From assembly GCF_027474825.1 (NCBI RefSeq), contig NZ_CP107030.1, forward strand, positions 310,001 to 374,000: a stretch of 64,000 nt of DNA. The letters run 5' to 3'. The notes beneath the pieces were generated by a model. It saw only the letters and a list, made by a program, of their open reading frames with translations, was not told where the DNA came from and did no database searches. Below are positions 20,166 to 30,613 of the stretch, one piece after another. The position numbers and the translations under genes are program-made. Every line of letters starts with the position of its first letter. Position 1 is the first letter of the stretch. The DNA is from Maribacter halichondriae. GTDB taxonomy: Bacteria > Bacteroidota > Bacteroidia > Flavobacteriales > Flavobacteriaceae.

Positions 20166-21914
20166 TTAGTAGGCTGGATCCTGAGTCAAGGTAGGAACAC
20201 CATCTATTGCAGATCTATCGATTGCTTCTAAAGGTATTGGGAAATATTCATGCTTACCAGCGGTAAAACTCTTTCCGGCCATATAGCTTCTGTGCTGTGA
20301 TTCGCTCGCTATATAAGCATTTAATACCTCAGCAGAAATACCCCATCGCTGTAAGTCGAACAAACGGTGGCCTTCTAAAGCAAACTCCAACCGTGTCTCG
20401 AAACGAACGGCCTTTCTTGCCGTAGCCTGATCCGTCCAAGGGGTATTGTATTGCGAAATTTCATAATTAGCAGCAGGCGTACCTTCTAGTACTGTGAAAT
20501 CATTACGCTCTGCTCCTTGCGTCGCCGCCGACACAAAGCCTTCAGGATTCGATGCTCTTGCGCGGATTAGATTCACTAATTCCCTAGCGCGATCCAAATC
20601 ACCTAATTCCACTTCTGCTTCGGCCAACCATAAATAAATCATACCTAAGCGCATAATCCTGTAGTTATTGGCCGAAAGGTTTTGCCAACCCCCTTGCGCG
20701 AATGCCTCAGGTTCTGCCATATGCTTTTGAGAAAACCATGGACCGGCATAATTCAAATCACGGACAAAATCTGTTTGATAAATTTTAAACCCCTTAAAAA
20801 GGATACCAGGTCGACCCACAGAGTGATCGATCCTTGGATCCAAGGTGGTCGTCACTACAGAAGTACCATCTGCATTGGTATCGGGCGAGACATCCGTTGC
20901 GTCAAAGGCATCCAACAATGGTAAGCCATCTACGGTCTGATAGGCATTGACCAAGTTTTGAGATGCCTGATAAAACCCACAGCAACCCCATGGGTCGGTA
21001 TAAGGGTGCGCCAAACCAATACCCCGGTTCGCTACATCACCTGAAGCACTGTTAATCGCATATTGCACTTCAAAGATAGATTCCGAATTGTTACGTGTCG
21101 CTACCAAAAAGTTATCTTGAAAATTGGGTACCAATGAAAACGGACCGTTGTTTACAATATCGTCCAGAAGAACCTTAGCCTCGCCCAATTTTCCTAAATC
21201 TGCCGTACCATTAGGCCACCCCTGATACATTTTGGCTTTGGCCAAAAAGGCTTTTGCGGCCCAGCTAGTAGGTCTACCCACATCGCTTTGCGTCGTTGGT
21301 AAAACCGCTGCAGCCGCTTCAAAATCGGCCTCTATCAATGGCCAAATTTCACGGTCATTGGGCACCTTCGTACTTTCCAAATCGTTCAATACAAAATTGG
21401 TCTCATCAATATAGGTCGGCATACGCCACATTTTACGGGCTTCAAAATGGAACAAACCTCTTAAAAAACGTGCCTCTGCAATTATCTGCGCGCGCCTTGC
21501 CTCACTAATATCTTCTACTTCGGCCAGTGTATTTATCGTATTATTGGCCGCAGCTACTCCCTTATACAACCCTCGCCACTTATCACGAATGTGACGGTTG
21601 AACGACTGAAAGTCATACTGCTCTATAAAAGACTGCTCAGGCTGATCCCCTGCATCGGTACCCTTCAAACCGTCATCTGAAGCGATATTGAACACCCAGC
21701 TATGAATGTCGTTATGCCATGTTTGACCTGTAAGACCACCACCGGGCACCATATTGTAGGCCCCGATCAATAGCCCTTCGACACCGTCTGCGGTGGCCAC
21801 ATCACCCTCGCTAAACTGGCCCTGGGGCTGTCTGTCCAAAAACTCATCATTGCAAGCTGTCCCCAACAAGAGAAGCGTACATGAGGTAATAAAAATCCAA
21901 TTTCTCTTTTTCAT
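20166..21914 (-). CDS. SusD/RagB-family nutrient uptake outer membrane lipoprotein
   Basis: About 582 residues. The surface lipoprotein that caps the SusC barrel and binds the glycan or peptide ligand. The start at 21914 (MKKRNWIF) gives a lipoprotein signal with GTACNDEFLDRQPQG; an in-frame start 18 bases upstream is less likely. TPR-like helices follow, with ARFLRGLFHFEARKMW as the conserved SusD segment, and the C-terminal ARKAVRFETRLEFALEGHRLFDLQRWG is highly typical. Its start is 25 bases after the SusC stop. The ligand is not readable from sequence; no glycoside hydrolase is encoded beside it. Confidence 0.95.
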   Translation of the reverse strand: MKKRNWIFITSCTLLLLGTACNDEFLDRQPQGQFSEGDVATADGVEGLLIGAYNMVPGGGLTGQTWHNDIHSWVFNIASDDGLKGTDAGDQPEQSFIEQYDFQSFNRHIRDKWRGLYKGVAAANNTINTLAEVEDISEARRAQIIAEARFLRGLFHFEARKMWRMPTYIDETNFVLNDLESTKVPNDREIWPLIEADFEAAAAVLPTTQSDVGRPTSWAAKAFLAKAKMYQGWPNGTADLGKLGEAKVLLDDIVNNGPFSLVPNFQDNFLVATRNNSESIFEVQYAINSASGDVANRGIGLAHPYTDPWGCCGFYQASQNLVNAYQTVDGLPLLDAFDATDVSPDTNADGTSVVTTTLDPRIDHSVGRPGILFKGFKIYQTDFVRDLNYAGPWFSQKHMAEPEAFAQGGWQNLSANNYRIMRLGMIYLWLAEAEVELGDLDRARELVNLIRARASNPEGFVSAATQGAERNDFTVLEGTPAANYEISQYNTPWTDQATARKAVRFETRLEFALEGHRLFDLQRWGISAEVLNAYIASESQHRSYMAGKSFTAGKHEYFPIPLEAIDRSAIDGVPTLTQDPAY

Positions 21915-21939
21915 GATATATGTAATTAGCATTTTTAAA

Positions 21940-24900
21940 TTATTTTAAAGTTACGTTTAATCCCAGACTGAAGGTACGCGCTACCGGCAATCCTCCACCA
22001 TCATAACCTAAAGTCTGGTTTCTTCGAGCATCATCGGTATTCGATAATTGTACTTCAGGGTTCAAGCCCGTATATTTAGTAAAGGTAGCTAAATTCTGCG
22101 CTTGAAAATAAATCTGGGCATTGGCAATACCACCAACGGATTCTAGTATCTGCTCGCCAAAGGAATACGTCAACTGCACGTTTTTAAGACGAAAGAAACT
22201 GGCATCTTCGATAAAATAAGAAGAGGGTCGGCTACTAACAGCATCGTTACGGTCCATAATAGGCGTCGTCGCCCCAGGATTTCTTGCTACCCAAGTGCTC
22301 GGATCCGCATTGATATCGGTAGGTTGCCATGCATCAAATAACGCTCTTTGTGACTTGTTGCCTTGAAAGGTATTGAAATCAGCAAAATAACGTGTATAGT
22401 TAAATACGTCGTTTCCTTGTGACCCATTACCAAAAATATTGAGAGCCAAATTCTTGTAGCTCAAATCGATATTGATGCCATAGGTAAAATCCGGGTGTGG
22501 ACTACCGATGATGGTACGGTCATCATCATTGATGACCCCATCATTGTTGATATCCGCTACGCGGAATTTACCAGGCGCATTATAAACGCCGTAAGGAGCC
22601 CATGCATCGGCTTCGGCCTGTGACTGAAACAGCCCTAGGTTCTGAAATCCATAGAAAGACGATATAGGAGAGCCTTCTTGTGTTAACGATAGGGCCGGTA
22701 TCCTTCGGCTTTGACCAAAGATTCGGGTGTCCTCGCCAACCAATTCGTTCACCTCGTTCTTATACTGCGAAATATTACCATTAATGCTATAGCCGAAATC
22801 ACCTTTCTTGTCGCTATACCCTAAGGATATATCGAAACCTTTATTGGTCATTTTACCCACGTTAAAAGAGGGCTCGTTCGCTTGACCGGCCGTATACGTA
22901 ACAGGCACCTGAATCAACATGTCATCGGTGACACGGGTGTAGATATCAAATGCGAAATTCAACTTGTTATCCAACATGACCATATCAAGACCGAAGTTAC
23001 CCTGGGTAGTAGTCTCCCACTTGGCATTCGGGTTACCAAATGACTGAGTAGAAAAACCTATTTGAGGAGCAGCGGTTGAACCATCAATAGGATATCCTCC
23101 TGTCGTGATATCAGATCGATATGTTGTGAAGGCATTATAGTCACCAATTTGTTGGTTACCGGTTTGCCCCCATCCATAACGCACCATCAAGTTATTCATC
23201 CAATCGACATCCTCCATAAATTTCTCGTCGGAAACCCTCCAACCTACACTGAAAGCGGGGAATACGGCACTACGAGCCGCTTGTTGGAACCTCGAAGAAG
23301 AATCATTCCGCAAGGTAAGCTGTAACAAATATCGACCATCATAATCGTAATCAATCCTACCGAACTGCGACCACAATGAATAATCTTGTTGCACAAAACC
23401 ATAATTTCCAGCGGTCGTTTGATCCCCTTGGCTAATATAACTTAGAATATTGGTCGTTTCAAATTTGAAGCGTTGTCTTGAAGCCCCGAAACGCTCTTCA
23501 AAGAGTTGGATAGACTCCACACCTAGATAGGCTTTGAAATTATGTACATCGTTGAACGTCTTGTTATAGCTTAACGTATTCGTCCAAGTCCACTGATATT
23601 CGTATTGTTCACGAGCATTGGAACTATTGATAAAATTACCCTCGACATATTCAGGCTGAGGTCGCCCTAAATCGCGTTCCCTTTGCACCCGACCATCGAG
23701 ACCAAAGCTGGAACGAATATTCAGACCCGGTATAATTTCGTAGTCGGCATAGACATTACCCAACAAACGTAATCGAAAATTTCGGTCATCTTGATCTCTT
23801 GAAAGACGCGCAAAGGGGTTAAAGTTGTTCCCTAAATTCGCACCTCGACTACCGGCAAAGTTACCCGCAATATCATAGATGGGCAATAGAGGATGATGCT
23901 TATACGAACCTTGCACCGGGCCTTGTTCATCATCATTATTAACAAAACCTTTTCGATTGTCAAAGGAGGCCGTAAAATTCTCTCCGATCGTCAGACGATT
24001 GTTGATAGCCTTGAATTCCGTATTTGCACGTAAGGAAACCCTGTTATATTCGAAGAACTTTATGAACGATTCTTGTTCAAAATAGTTCAAACTAAAGGCA
24101 TACCGAGCACTTTCTGTTGCACCGGAAGCAGAAATGTTATGACTCATAATCGGTGCCGAGCGGGTAATTTCTTCCCACCAATTGGTATCGGCGGCGCGGG
24201 TAATTGCATAAATATTACCCTCTTCCAAAGCATAAAGACCTGGATCTGCGGCAGGATCGCCTTCAAAAGCACCACTAGGAAATACAAAATCCGGTAGGAT
24301 CACATCACTAGGGCCAAAAGTGTATTGACCATGATTTGGTGCTACCCCAGCATAAATATCTGCCAAATATAGGTATCTACCTAAATCTACGGCATTCAAT
24401 GCCTCTACATCCTTCTCGGCACTTTGAGTTCCATAAAAGGTATTGTAGGTAATGTTCGGTTTCCCTAACTTACCTTTTTTGGTCGTAATAATGATAACCC
24501 CGTTCGCCGCACGTGAACCATAGATAGAGGCCGCCGAGGCATCTTTCAATACTTGTAGCGATTCAATATCATTAGGGTTAAAGTTTCCTTGCGATTGCGA
24601 TGGTACCCCGTCTATAATGTAGAGCGGGTCGTTATTACCCAAGGTACCGAAACCACGAATACGTACTGTGGCCTCACCACCGGGTCTCGCATCGTTCACA
24701 ATGTTCACACCGGCTGCCCTACCCTGTAATTGTTGGGAAAAGGTAGTTGCGGGTATCGCCAATAATTCTTCAGTATCGACTACCGTAACAGAACCGGTCA
24801 AATCCTTTTTGGCCTGACTACCATATCCCGTTACAACAACCTCGTCCAATTTACTGGCATCTTCGATCATCGTTACATCGATAGTGGTCTGCCCATCGAC

Positions 24901-25146
24901 CGCAATCTCTTGGGTGCTGAATCCGATATAACTAAAGACCAAAGTGGCATCCGAATCGACCTCTATGGTATAGTTACCATCGAAATCTGTCTGGGTACCA
25001 TTCGTTGTTCCTTTAACTAGGATAGTTGCCCCCGGCAAGGGACCCGTCTCGTCACTGACCGTACCGGACACCGACTGAGCATTTGCAAATGCGAAACAAA
25101 AAAGAGTTCCGACAAGCAACATACTTTTCAAAAGCGTAATCTTCAT
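21940..25146 (-). CDS. SusC/RagA-family TonB-linked outer membrane transporter
   Basis: 1068 residues. A signal peptide ends at FAFANAQ. It is followed by a carboxypeptidase-D-like regulatory domain (GTVSDETGPLPGATILVKGT), the TonB-box/plug with DEVVVTGYGSQAKKDLTG, the SusC-type plug motifs VRIRGFGTLGNNDPLYIIDG and SIYGSRAANGVIIITTKKG, and a large beta-barrel ending in the aromatic-rich ARTFSLGLNVTLK. It forms the transport pair with the SusD-like lipoprotein downstream and imports an oligomer powered by TonB. A candidate promoter lies about 125 bases upstream. No adjacent sigma/anti-sigma or hybrid sensor gene is seen, so control is from elsewhere or is constitutive. Confidence 0.95.
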   Translation of the reverse strand: MKITLLKSMLLVGTLFCFAFANAQSVSGTVSDETGPLPGATILVKGTTNGTQTDFDGNYTIEVDSDATLVFSYIGFSTQEIAVDGQTTIDVTMIEDASKLDEVVVTGYGSQAKKDLTGSVTVVDTEELLAIPATTFSQQLQGRAAGVNIVNDARPGGEATVRIRGFGTLGNNDPLYIIDGVPSQSQGNFNPNDIESLQVLKDASAASIYGSRAANGVIIITTKKGKLGKPNITYNTFYGTQSAEKDVEALNAVDLGRYLYLADIYAGVAPNHGQYTFGPSDVILPDFVFPSGAFEGDPAADPGLYALEEGNIYAITRAADTNWWEEITRSAPIMSHNISASGATESARYAFSLNYFEQESFIKFFEYNRVSLRANTEFKAINNRLTIGENFTASFDNRKGFVNNDDEQGPVQGSYKHHPLLPIYDIAGNFAGSRGANLGNNFNPFARLSRDQDDRNFRLRLLGNVYADYEIIPGLNIRSSFGLDGRVQRERDLGRPQPEYVEGNFINSSNAREQYEYQWTWTNTLSYNKTFNDVHNFKAYLGVESIQLFEERFGASRQRFKFETTNILSYISQGDQTTAGNYGFVQQDYSLWSQFGRIDYDYDGRYLLQLTLRNDSSSRFQQAARSAVFPAFSVGWRVSDEKFMEDVDWMNNLMVRYGWGQTGNQQIGDYNAFTTYRSDITTGGYPIDGSTAAPQIGFSTQSFGNPNAKWETTTQGNFGLDMVMLDNKLNFAFDIYTRVTDDMLIQVPVTYTAGQANEPSFNVGKMTNKGFDISLGYSDKKGDFGYSINGNISQYKNEVNELVGEDTRIFGQSRRIPALSLTQEGSPISSFYGFQNLGLFQSQAEADAWAPYGVYNAPGKFRVADINNDGVINDDDRTIIGSPHPDFTYGINIDLSYKNLALNIFGNGSQGNDVFNYTRYFADFNTFQGNKSQRALFDAWQPTDINADPSTWVARNPGATTPIMDRNDAVSSRPSSYFIEDASFFRLKNVQLTYSFGEQILESVGGIANAQIYFQAQNLATFTKYTGLNPEVQLSNTDDARRNQTLGYDGGGLPVARTFSLGLNVTLK

Positions 25147-25776
25147 AGATAGTTGATTTTTAAGTTAGTTAATTTTGATTTAAATAAATGATTGATAATT
25201 ACTATTAAATTTTTGAGTTTGAAAATCATGAATTCTATCCTTAACTCATGAATTTTCACTTAGGGATTTGCCAAATTTAAGCATGGCAAGCCTCTTAATA
25301 TAAAGTTAAAGGTAAAAATAAATTTCAATCATACAAGGTCATACGTCTCATGATTAGGGTTCCTTAGAACCAGACATTGTGATAGTCCGATGTTTTTTCG
25401 TACAAAATAAAAATATAAAATGTTGAGATACAGATTATTAAAAACAAGAGGCGAAAAAAATTCATCTCAAAAATTAACCTTGATTTAATTCATAATAGTC
25501 TAATTCGAGTACCAGAAATAACATATTTACCGCATTTCATGACAATTTTACGAAAACGATGTATTATATTCTTCTTGAATTCCTTTTAGAAAATACCGAT
25601 AAACAAATAACAAACCCAACCTGAGAACCCGGCCGAAACCTTTTTGAAAATTATTGATATATGGTCGATTATTGCTTGAAGCGATTATAAACTAATCGAC
25701 TTAGGACTTATATAATACTAAGTATTTTGAACCTTAGAAGTCCCCTCCTCTAGAGAAGCTGAAGAAGAAGGAAGTT
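25147..25776. other. Long leader/intergenic region upstream of susC
   Basis: 630 AT-rich bases with no supported gene on either strand. The part next to susC is a probable 5' leader, with a -7-like box at 25272-25279. The remainder separates the Sus operon from the cytochrome gene, both read leftward. I see no strong hairpin terminator for the cytochrome gene in it. Confidence 0.5.
25272..25279 (-). promoter_or_regulatory. Candidate -7 box (TAAATTTG) for the susCD operon
   Basis: Read on the minus strand, TAAATTTG matches the Bacteroidota -7 consensus TAnnTTTG exactly, and it lies 126 bases before the susC start. A clear TTG at -33 is missing; an AACTTTATATT stretch sits about 22 bases upstream. 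The call rests on the -7 match and position only. Confidence 0.4.
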
Positions 25777-27003
25777 TCATTCATAAATGTCTATCAGATG
25801 TGTTCTAATATAGACAGGTTCCGCCAAACTATCTGTGTTGAGTTGCACCTGCATGGTAGATGATGGTGACAAAGGCATATGGCACGCGATACAATCGTTG
25901 TTCATACCTGTGGTCATTGTTGTATTTTCATTTGTGCAACCTTTGGTAATCGACGCATGGCATTCCATACATATTTTATTGAAAGATGCCATATCACCTC
26001 TCTGGTTCTTATGAGGATTATGACAGGTGGTACAGTCCATATCCGGTGACTTGATAAAGCATTGGCTGCTTGTTAAGAGGCCATACTGATTACCGTGCAC
26101 ATCAAGTTTCTCTTTGGGTCGGCCCGAGTTATAGTTCTTTGAATATTCATCGAGATGCTCCCCGGGCAGAAAGTCAAAGGGATTTCCCTTGATTTGACGA
26201 TTTCGAAGTCCGGAATGGCACTGGGCACATATATCCAATCGCTGTTGCCTAGAAAGGCTATCAATTTTTATGATATGTTCTGGGGTTTCAACGGAAGGAT
26301 TACCTCTTTGATATAACACATGTTTTTCTAAAGGGCCATGACATCTTTCACAATCAATACCCAAAAACAATTGATCTTTAACAAATTGATTACTATTTCC
26401 AACGGGGTCATGGTTCTTGGCAAAGGTAACATGACACTTTAGACAGGCATCGGTAATGGGCCTTTTAAAACTGGTCACCGGAAAACCGGGAGCGTTGACC
26501 CAATTATCGATCGGTGTGTAGTAGGATGCCTGCAACTGAAATAACCGGTCGTCTTCCCAACTGAGATAAGATTGCCCTTTTACGCCAGAGCCGATAACAA
26601 CGTCCAGCTTTGAAGTAACTTCCTTGGCTTGGCCGTGCGTACCATATTTAAAATCGGATTTTTGGAAGAACGCCCCATCTTCGGAATGTAGTGTGAGTCT
26701 GGCATCCTGGAGTTCAATCGTGTTCGAGTCCGTATCAAAACTACCCTTGATACTTTCAGAACTTGCAACTGCCGAGGTATTATAATGTGCCGTACCTATA
26801 TGGGTCTCATAAATATCGGCGTGACATTCCATACAAGTCTCGGACCCTACATAATTTCCTCCAGTAGCATGAGTTGCCAAAACCTTTGGTGTAAAATAGT
26901 CCGATTCGGTTGTCCGGTTTTTACAATGCCACACAAAAGACGCCACTGTTATTCCAACTAGAAAAAGAATGATGTTGCGGATGCCCTTTTTTTTCAAAAT
27001 CAA
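25777..27003 (-). CDS. Seven-haem c-type cytochrome (lipoprotein-like)
   Basis: About 408 residues with seven CxxCH haem sites: CMECH, CLKCH, CERCH, CAQCH, CTTCH, CMECH and CIACH. The N-terminus is a hydrophobic anchor with a lipobox-like FVWHC. The first two codons that could start the frame are TTG (27003 or 26997); no ATG is available upstream, and an eight-A run follows directly, so either a TTG start or a base error here is possible. Multihaem cytochromes of this kind carry electrons in the periplasm or at the outer membrane. It could accept electrons from periplasmic dehydrogenases such as the GMC pair, but that is speculation. It stands alone, with no partner reductase beside it. Confidence 0.85.
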   Translation of the reverse strand: MILKKKGIRNIILFLVGITVASFVWHCKNRTTESDYFTPKVLATHATGGNYVGSETCMECHADIYETHIGTAHYNTSAVASSESIKGSFDTDSNTIELQDARLTLHSEDGAFFQKSDFKYGTHGQAKEVTSKLDVVIGSGVKGQSYLSWEDDRLFQLQASYYTPIDNWVNAPGFPVTSFKRPITDACLKCHVTFAKNHDPVGNSNQFVKDQLFLGIDCERCHGPLEKHVLYQRGNPSVETPEHIIKIDSLSRQQRLDICAQCHSGLRNRQIKGNPFDFLPGEHLDEYSKNYNSGRPKEKLDVHGNQYGLLTSSQCFIKSPDMDCTTCHNPHKNQRGDMASFNKICMECHASITKGCTNENTTMTTGMNNDCIACHMPLSPSSTMQVQLNTDSLAEPVYIRTHLIDIYE

Positions 27004-27171
27004 GGAGTCTTGCTTTAGATGGATTCAAAGTTAGGTTTTAAATAGTTTCTGTTCAAAGATTGGGCAATTAGTATTCTACTAATCTTTCTATTCTATCACT
27101 TTTTAAAAAATTTATTTTTCAAAACCAATGAATTTAAATTTTATATCTTTAATAAAAACTTAAACTTCTTT

Positions 27172-27830
27172 ATGCGACTTTCATTAAAATTTGTTGTCTT
27201 TTTACTATGCTCATATTCTCTTTTAGGTCAAAAGACCGAATCAAAAATCACTTGGGTCAAAGGCACGGTATTGAATGCAAATCAGGAACCCATAAAAAAG
27301 GCGGTTATTTATTTGGATTCAATGAAAACCAAAATCAAAACCGACAAAAAAGGGCAATTTAAAATTGGTTTGAAGCCTGGTGAGGAGCTCGTATCTGCCT
27401 ATTCATGGAAGTATGGGGTCCAAACGGTTGCCTACAATGGCAATGAAGAAATCTCAATTGTTTTTCCCGCAAACGGAGACGTTATGTCTGAAGAGAAACT
27501 AGCAGATATGGGTTTTAAGACAAAGAAAAAAATCAGAAAAAAAAGGAACCCAAAGACTACAGCAAATACTTGGATATGTATCAGTTAATTGGGGCCGAAG
27601 TGCCAGGAGCACAAGTTAGTGGTACGACCATTCGTTTGCGCGGAAATGCTATAAACTCTGTGAACTCTGGCCAAGAACCACTTTTGATTGTCGATGGCAC
27701 TGTGGTGGGTTCGTTGGAATATATTCTTCCTAGGGAAGTTGCCTCTGTACGGGTTATTCGTGATGAAAACGCTTCGATCTATGGCGCTCGTGGCGCTAAT
27801 GGCGTAATTGTAATAAAAATGAAAAACTAA
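27172..27830 (+). CDS. Short secreted carboxypeptidase-D-like plus TonB plug protein (frame broken in A-run 27537-27544)
   Basis: About 219 residues when joined. After a signal peptide (VVFLLCSYSLLGQ) comes a CarboxypepD-like beta-sandwich with VKGTVLNANQEPIKKAVIYL. Then follows a plug-like segment with VSGTTIRLRGNAINSVN, PLLIVDGTVV and ASIYGARGANGVIVIKMKN, as in SusC plugs. No beta-barrel follows: the frame ends directly after the plug. Adding one A to the eight-A run joins RKK to EPKDYSKYLDMYQLIG. It is thus a stand-alone plug protein, not a cut receptor, because the stop is followed closely by a terminator (27921-27950). Function unknown. Confidence 0.75.
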
Positions 27831-27920
27831 AGGGTCAGTAGTACGAATTTTCCTTTGAAACAGGCTTTGTTTTATCATTTGCCAGAAGATAATGTTCTCA
27901 ATAAGATGGTTGAAAACAAC

Positions 27921-27950
27921 TAAATCCGATCACAAAAGTGATCGGATTTA
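27921..27950 (+). terminator. Strong hairpin terminator after the plug-only gene
   Basis: TAAATCCGATCAC and GTGATCGGATTTA form a perfect 13-bp stem with an AAAA loop, followed by ATTTG. It lies 91 bases past the stop codon of the plug-only gene and between convergent genes, so it may serve both directions. Confidence 0.8.
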
Positions 27951-28064
27951 ATTTGTAGGGATAGTAGCATATCATATACCGCTGCAAGTAAGTGATTTCG
28001 GTATTTAGGTTTTCCTATGCAAATCAAATTCCCATAAGGTTACTTGGCAAAAAAAGTTATTGTC

Positions 28065-29510
28065 CTATATATTTGTAAAAGTTCTTATTGCTCGCACAAA
28101 GGCACCCGAATTATTCTTAACCTGAGAGGCAACACCTCCATTGTTTACCATAATTCTAGCTTGATCCGTATTTACCTCGGTAGAACTCCAGTAATAAAAA
28201 AATATAATCTCTGTTCCTCCATTTGCTAGAGATGTATTGTTAACGGTTGCCAAATTGAGGTAAATTTCAGATAGTTCGAACAATGAAGGTAAATACCAAT
28301 CAGAATAACCAGCTGAAGTTGAATTATCACATAAAGCTGCTGCATATACGCCAGCTCCATGGTTATTTATAATTGCTGTTGTATTTGCCTGTCCTGTACC
28401 TATGTTTTGCCCGGTAGCTCCAGTATTGGTATTTGTACCAATACTCCAGCCTATTCCTTGATTAGGGGTGGGATTGACTTGGTCGACAATGTCACAAACT
28501 AATCCGCCACCATTTCCATCAAGCCAAAAAATTACACCTCCGTAGTTAAAATCTCCAATCTCATCTATGTTATTTACGTCAATTATCACCGTTGCCGGAT
28601 TTATAGCTCCATCTGCTGTAATCGTCGCAGTAATTGTTGCATTTGTTTCAAAGTCGAACAAAGCGGCATCCGCAACACTTAGCTCACCTGAATTTGCATC
28701 TATATTTAAAGCACCTGCCGGAGATTGAGAGGTTATATTGAAGTTTACGCCTACTCCTTCACTGGTTTGTACGGTTCCTACAATTTGCCCGTTGGTAGGA
28801 TTTTCATCAATGGATTCCACCGCATCTTGTAGCGTTACCTCATTTAAGTTAGTGAGGTTAATTGTAGCTGTGGCTGGGCTTTCTGCATCATCAACCGAAA
28901 TCGTTGCAATGATAATGGGATTGGTTTCATAGTCGAATAACGTCGCATCAGCTACAGTCAACTCTCCTGTGCTTTCATCTATACTTATTGCTCCCGCTGG
29001 TGTTTGAGTTTCGATACTAAAACTTAAAGGTCCGTTTCCATCCACTTGTACCGTCCCCAAATTTTGTCCATTCATTGGGTTTTCATCGATTGCGACAGTT
29101 AAGTCTTGAACCCCTATTTCATTGAGGTCATTAAGGTTTATGGTAACCGTTCCTGAATTTTCGGCACCGGCAACGGCAATAATTGCGGTAAGAACAGGAT
29201 TTACTTCATGGTCGAACAAAGTCACATCCGCAACGGTTAATTCTCCTGTAATTGAATTTATGCTTAAAGCTCCTGTTGGTGTTTGAGATGCTATACTGAA
29301 ACTTAAGACGCCGCCACCTTCAGTTTCTACCATACCAATAGTTTGGCCATTGGTTGGGTTTTCATCAATAGTGACATTTAAATTCTGGACACTTATTTCA
29401 TCATTTACGATTACTTCATTAATAGACCCTTCATCATCGTTATTACAACCAAAAGTTGTGAGTACTAAGGTAAGTGTCAATACGTAGGTTACTTTCAATG
29501 TTTTTTTCAT
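28065..29510 (-). CDS. Cadherin-like repeat lipoprotein with DUF1566 (Lcl-like) C-terminal domain
   Basis: 481 residues. A lipobox (TTFGC) is followed by three near-identical cadherin-like repeats of ~95 residues, each opening with a VQ/LQ...IDENPTNGQ segment and closing with a TATINLTNLNE-like strand. The C-terminal ~160 residues are a DUF1566 fold, with GGVIFWLDGNGGGLVC, GYSDWYLPSLFELSEIY, YYWSSTEVN and AFVRAIRTF. Both parts are typical of cell-surface adhesins or binding proteins of marine Bacteroidota. The tandem repeats are similar enough at the DNA level to permit copy-number change by recombination. It stands between the plug-only gene and the LytTR pair without an evident operon. Confidence 0.85.
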   Translation of the reverse strand: MKKTLKVTYVLTLTLVLTTFGCNNDDEGSINEVIVNDEISVQNLNVTIDENPTNGQTIGMVETEGGGVLSFSIASQTPTGALSINSITGELTVADVTLFDHEVNPVLTAIIAVAGAENSGTVTINLNDLNEIGVQDLTVAIDENPMNGQNLGTVQVDGNGPLSFSIETQTPAGAISIDESTGELTVADATLFDYETNPIIIATISVDDAESPATATINLTNLNEVTLQDAVESIDENPTNGQIVGTVQTSEGVGVNFNITSQSPAGALNIDANSGELSVADAALFDFETNATITATITADGAINPATVIIDVNNIDEIGDFNYGGVIFWLDGNGGGLVCDIVDQVNPTPNQGIGWSIGTNTNTGATGQNIGTGQANTTAIINNHGAGVYAAALCDNSTSAGYSDWYLPSLFELSEIYLNLATVNNTSLANGGTEIIFFYYWSSTEVNTDQARIMVNNGGVASQVKNNSGAFVRAIRTFTNI

Positions 29511-29876
29511 GGTATTTAATTTTATTAATTTTAGATATGTAGGTTCGTGTTTATTTTAATAATTCGTTTTTATTGGTTCACCGTTTAAAGCATTGGAGAA
29601 CCTAAAGGTCGTGCCGCCATGTTCTGGTTTTAGATTTATTGATTATTCTGTTTTAACCACGACGCCATTTTTTTTGGAAACACAATAGAATCGATAACGA
29701 GTGTTGGATTGTCTCTATTTTTTCCATCCTTAGAACGCCAGATTGTGCGGCTCTAGTGCAGTTGGAAACGGCCGATTTATTTGTGGAACTTTACAGCGCA
29801 TAAGCGCAAAACTTCACGCCATATACGCATTGAGGGAATTGGAAGAAATTGCTTTTTAATTAGATAAAAACAGCAT
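29511..29876. other. Intergenic region without recognised feature
   Basis: 366 bases between the cadherin-like lipoprotein start and the LytTR regulator stop. I see no open frame with coding character and no strong hairpin. The segment presumably holds the promoter of the lipoprotein gene. Confidence 0.4.
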
Positions 29877-30613
29877 TTAATCACTGTTCTTATTCAGAAA
29901 GGCGGAAACAAAGTGTTCTTTTTTACGAGAAGAAACAGGAATCTTTTTCCCATCTTTTAAATGAATCATCCCAGATTTATCATACTTGTCTATAAACTTC
30001 ATATTGACCATAAATGACTGGTGCGGACGAATGAAATTGGCCAAGACCAAACGTTCTTCAAATTCCTTTAGGGTTTTAGACACGAGATGATTTTTACCAT
30101 CACTACAATAAAAAGTCGTATACCCTTTATCAGATTCACAATATAATAATCCGTTTAAATCGATGACTTGAAAGCTATCATGAAGGGATAATATCAATGT
30201 GGCGTCGTCGTTCTTCCATGCTGCTCTTGCTGTTCTAATGTTTTGCTTTTGCTCGGTAACGGTCAAATTGGAAATCTTTTGAAGTGCCAATTTAAGCTCT
30301 TCTACATCCACAGGTTTCATCAGATAATCCACAGCACCCGCTTTTAGGGCTTTTAGGGCATATTCTTCATAAGCCGTAATAAATATAACTTTGAAAGTAA
30401 GGTTTTCGGTCTGTTCCAAAAATCAAAACCGGTACCATCGGTTAAATTAATATCCAAAAAAACCAAATCGGGTTTGCAGGCTTTAGCCACAATTAGCGCC
30501 TCTTTAACTGACTCACATTCACCCACCACGGTTATCGCTACATCTATCAACTCCAATAAACGCAACAAACCTTTTCTTATCGGTTCTTTATCCTCTACCA
30601 GTAATACTTTCAT
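29877..30613 (-). CDS. LytTR-family response regulator (frame broken in run 30418-30422)
   Basis: About 245 residues when joined. The receiver domain (1-120) shows LLVEDKEPIRKG, the phosphoacceptor Asp in LVFLDINLTDGTG, ITAYEEYALKAL and VDYLMKPV. The C-terminal LytTR DNA-binding domain (about 145-245) has IRPHQSFMVN and KIPVSSRKK. The first frame runs off after GTGFDFWNRP; adding one T to the five-base run gives FDFLEQTENLTFKV and fuses to the second frame. Its ATG overlaps the kinase stop (ATGA), so the two are translationally coupled. Targets are not known; LytTR proteins usually bind paired short direct repeats. Confidence 0.88.

Noticed and set aside
28400-29400. CRISPR-like repetition
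   Set aside because: The repeats are long coding repeats of a cadherin-like protein, about 290 bases each, with no spacers.
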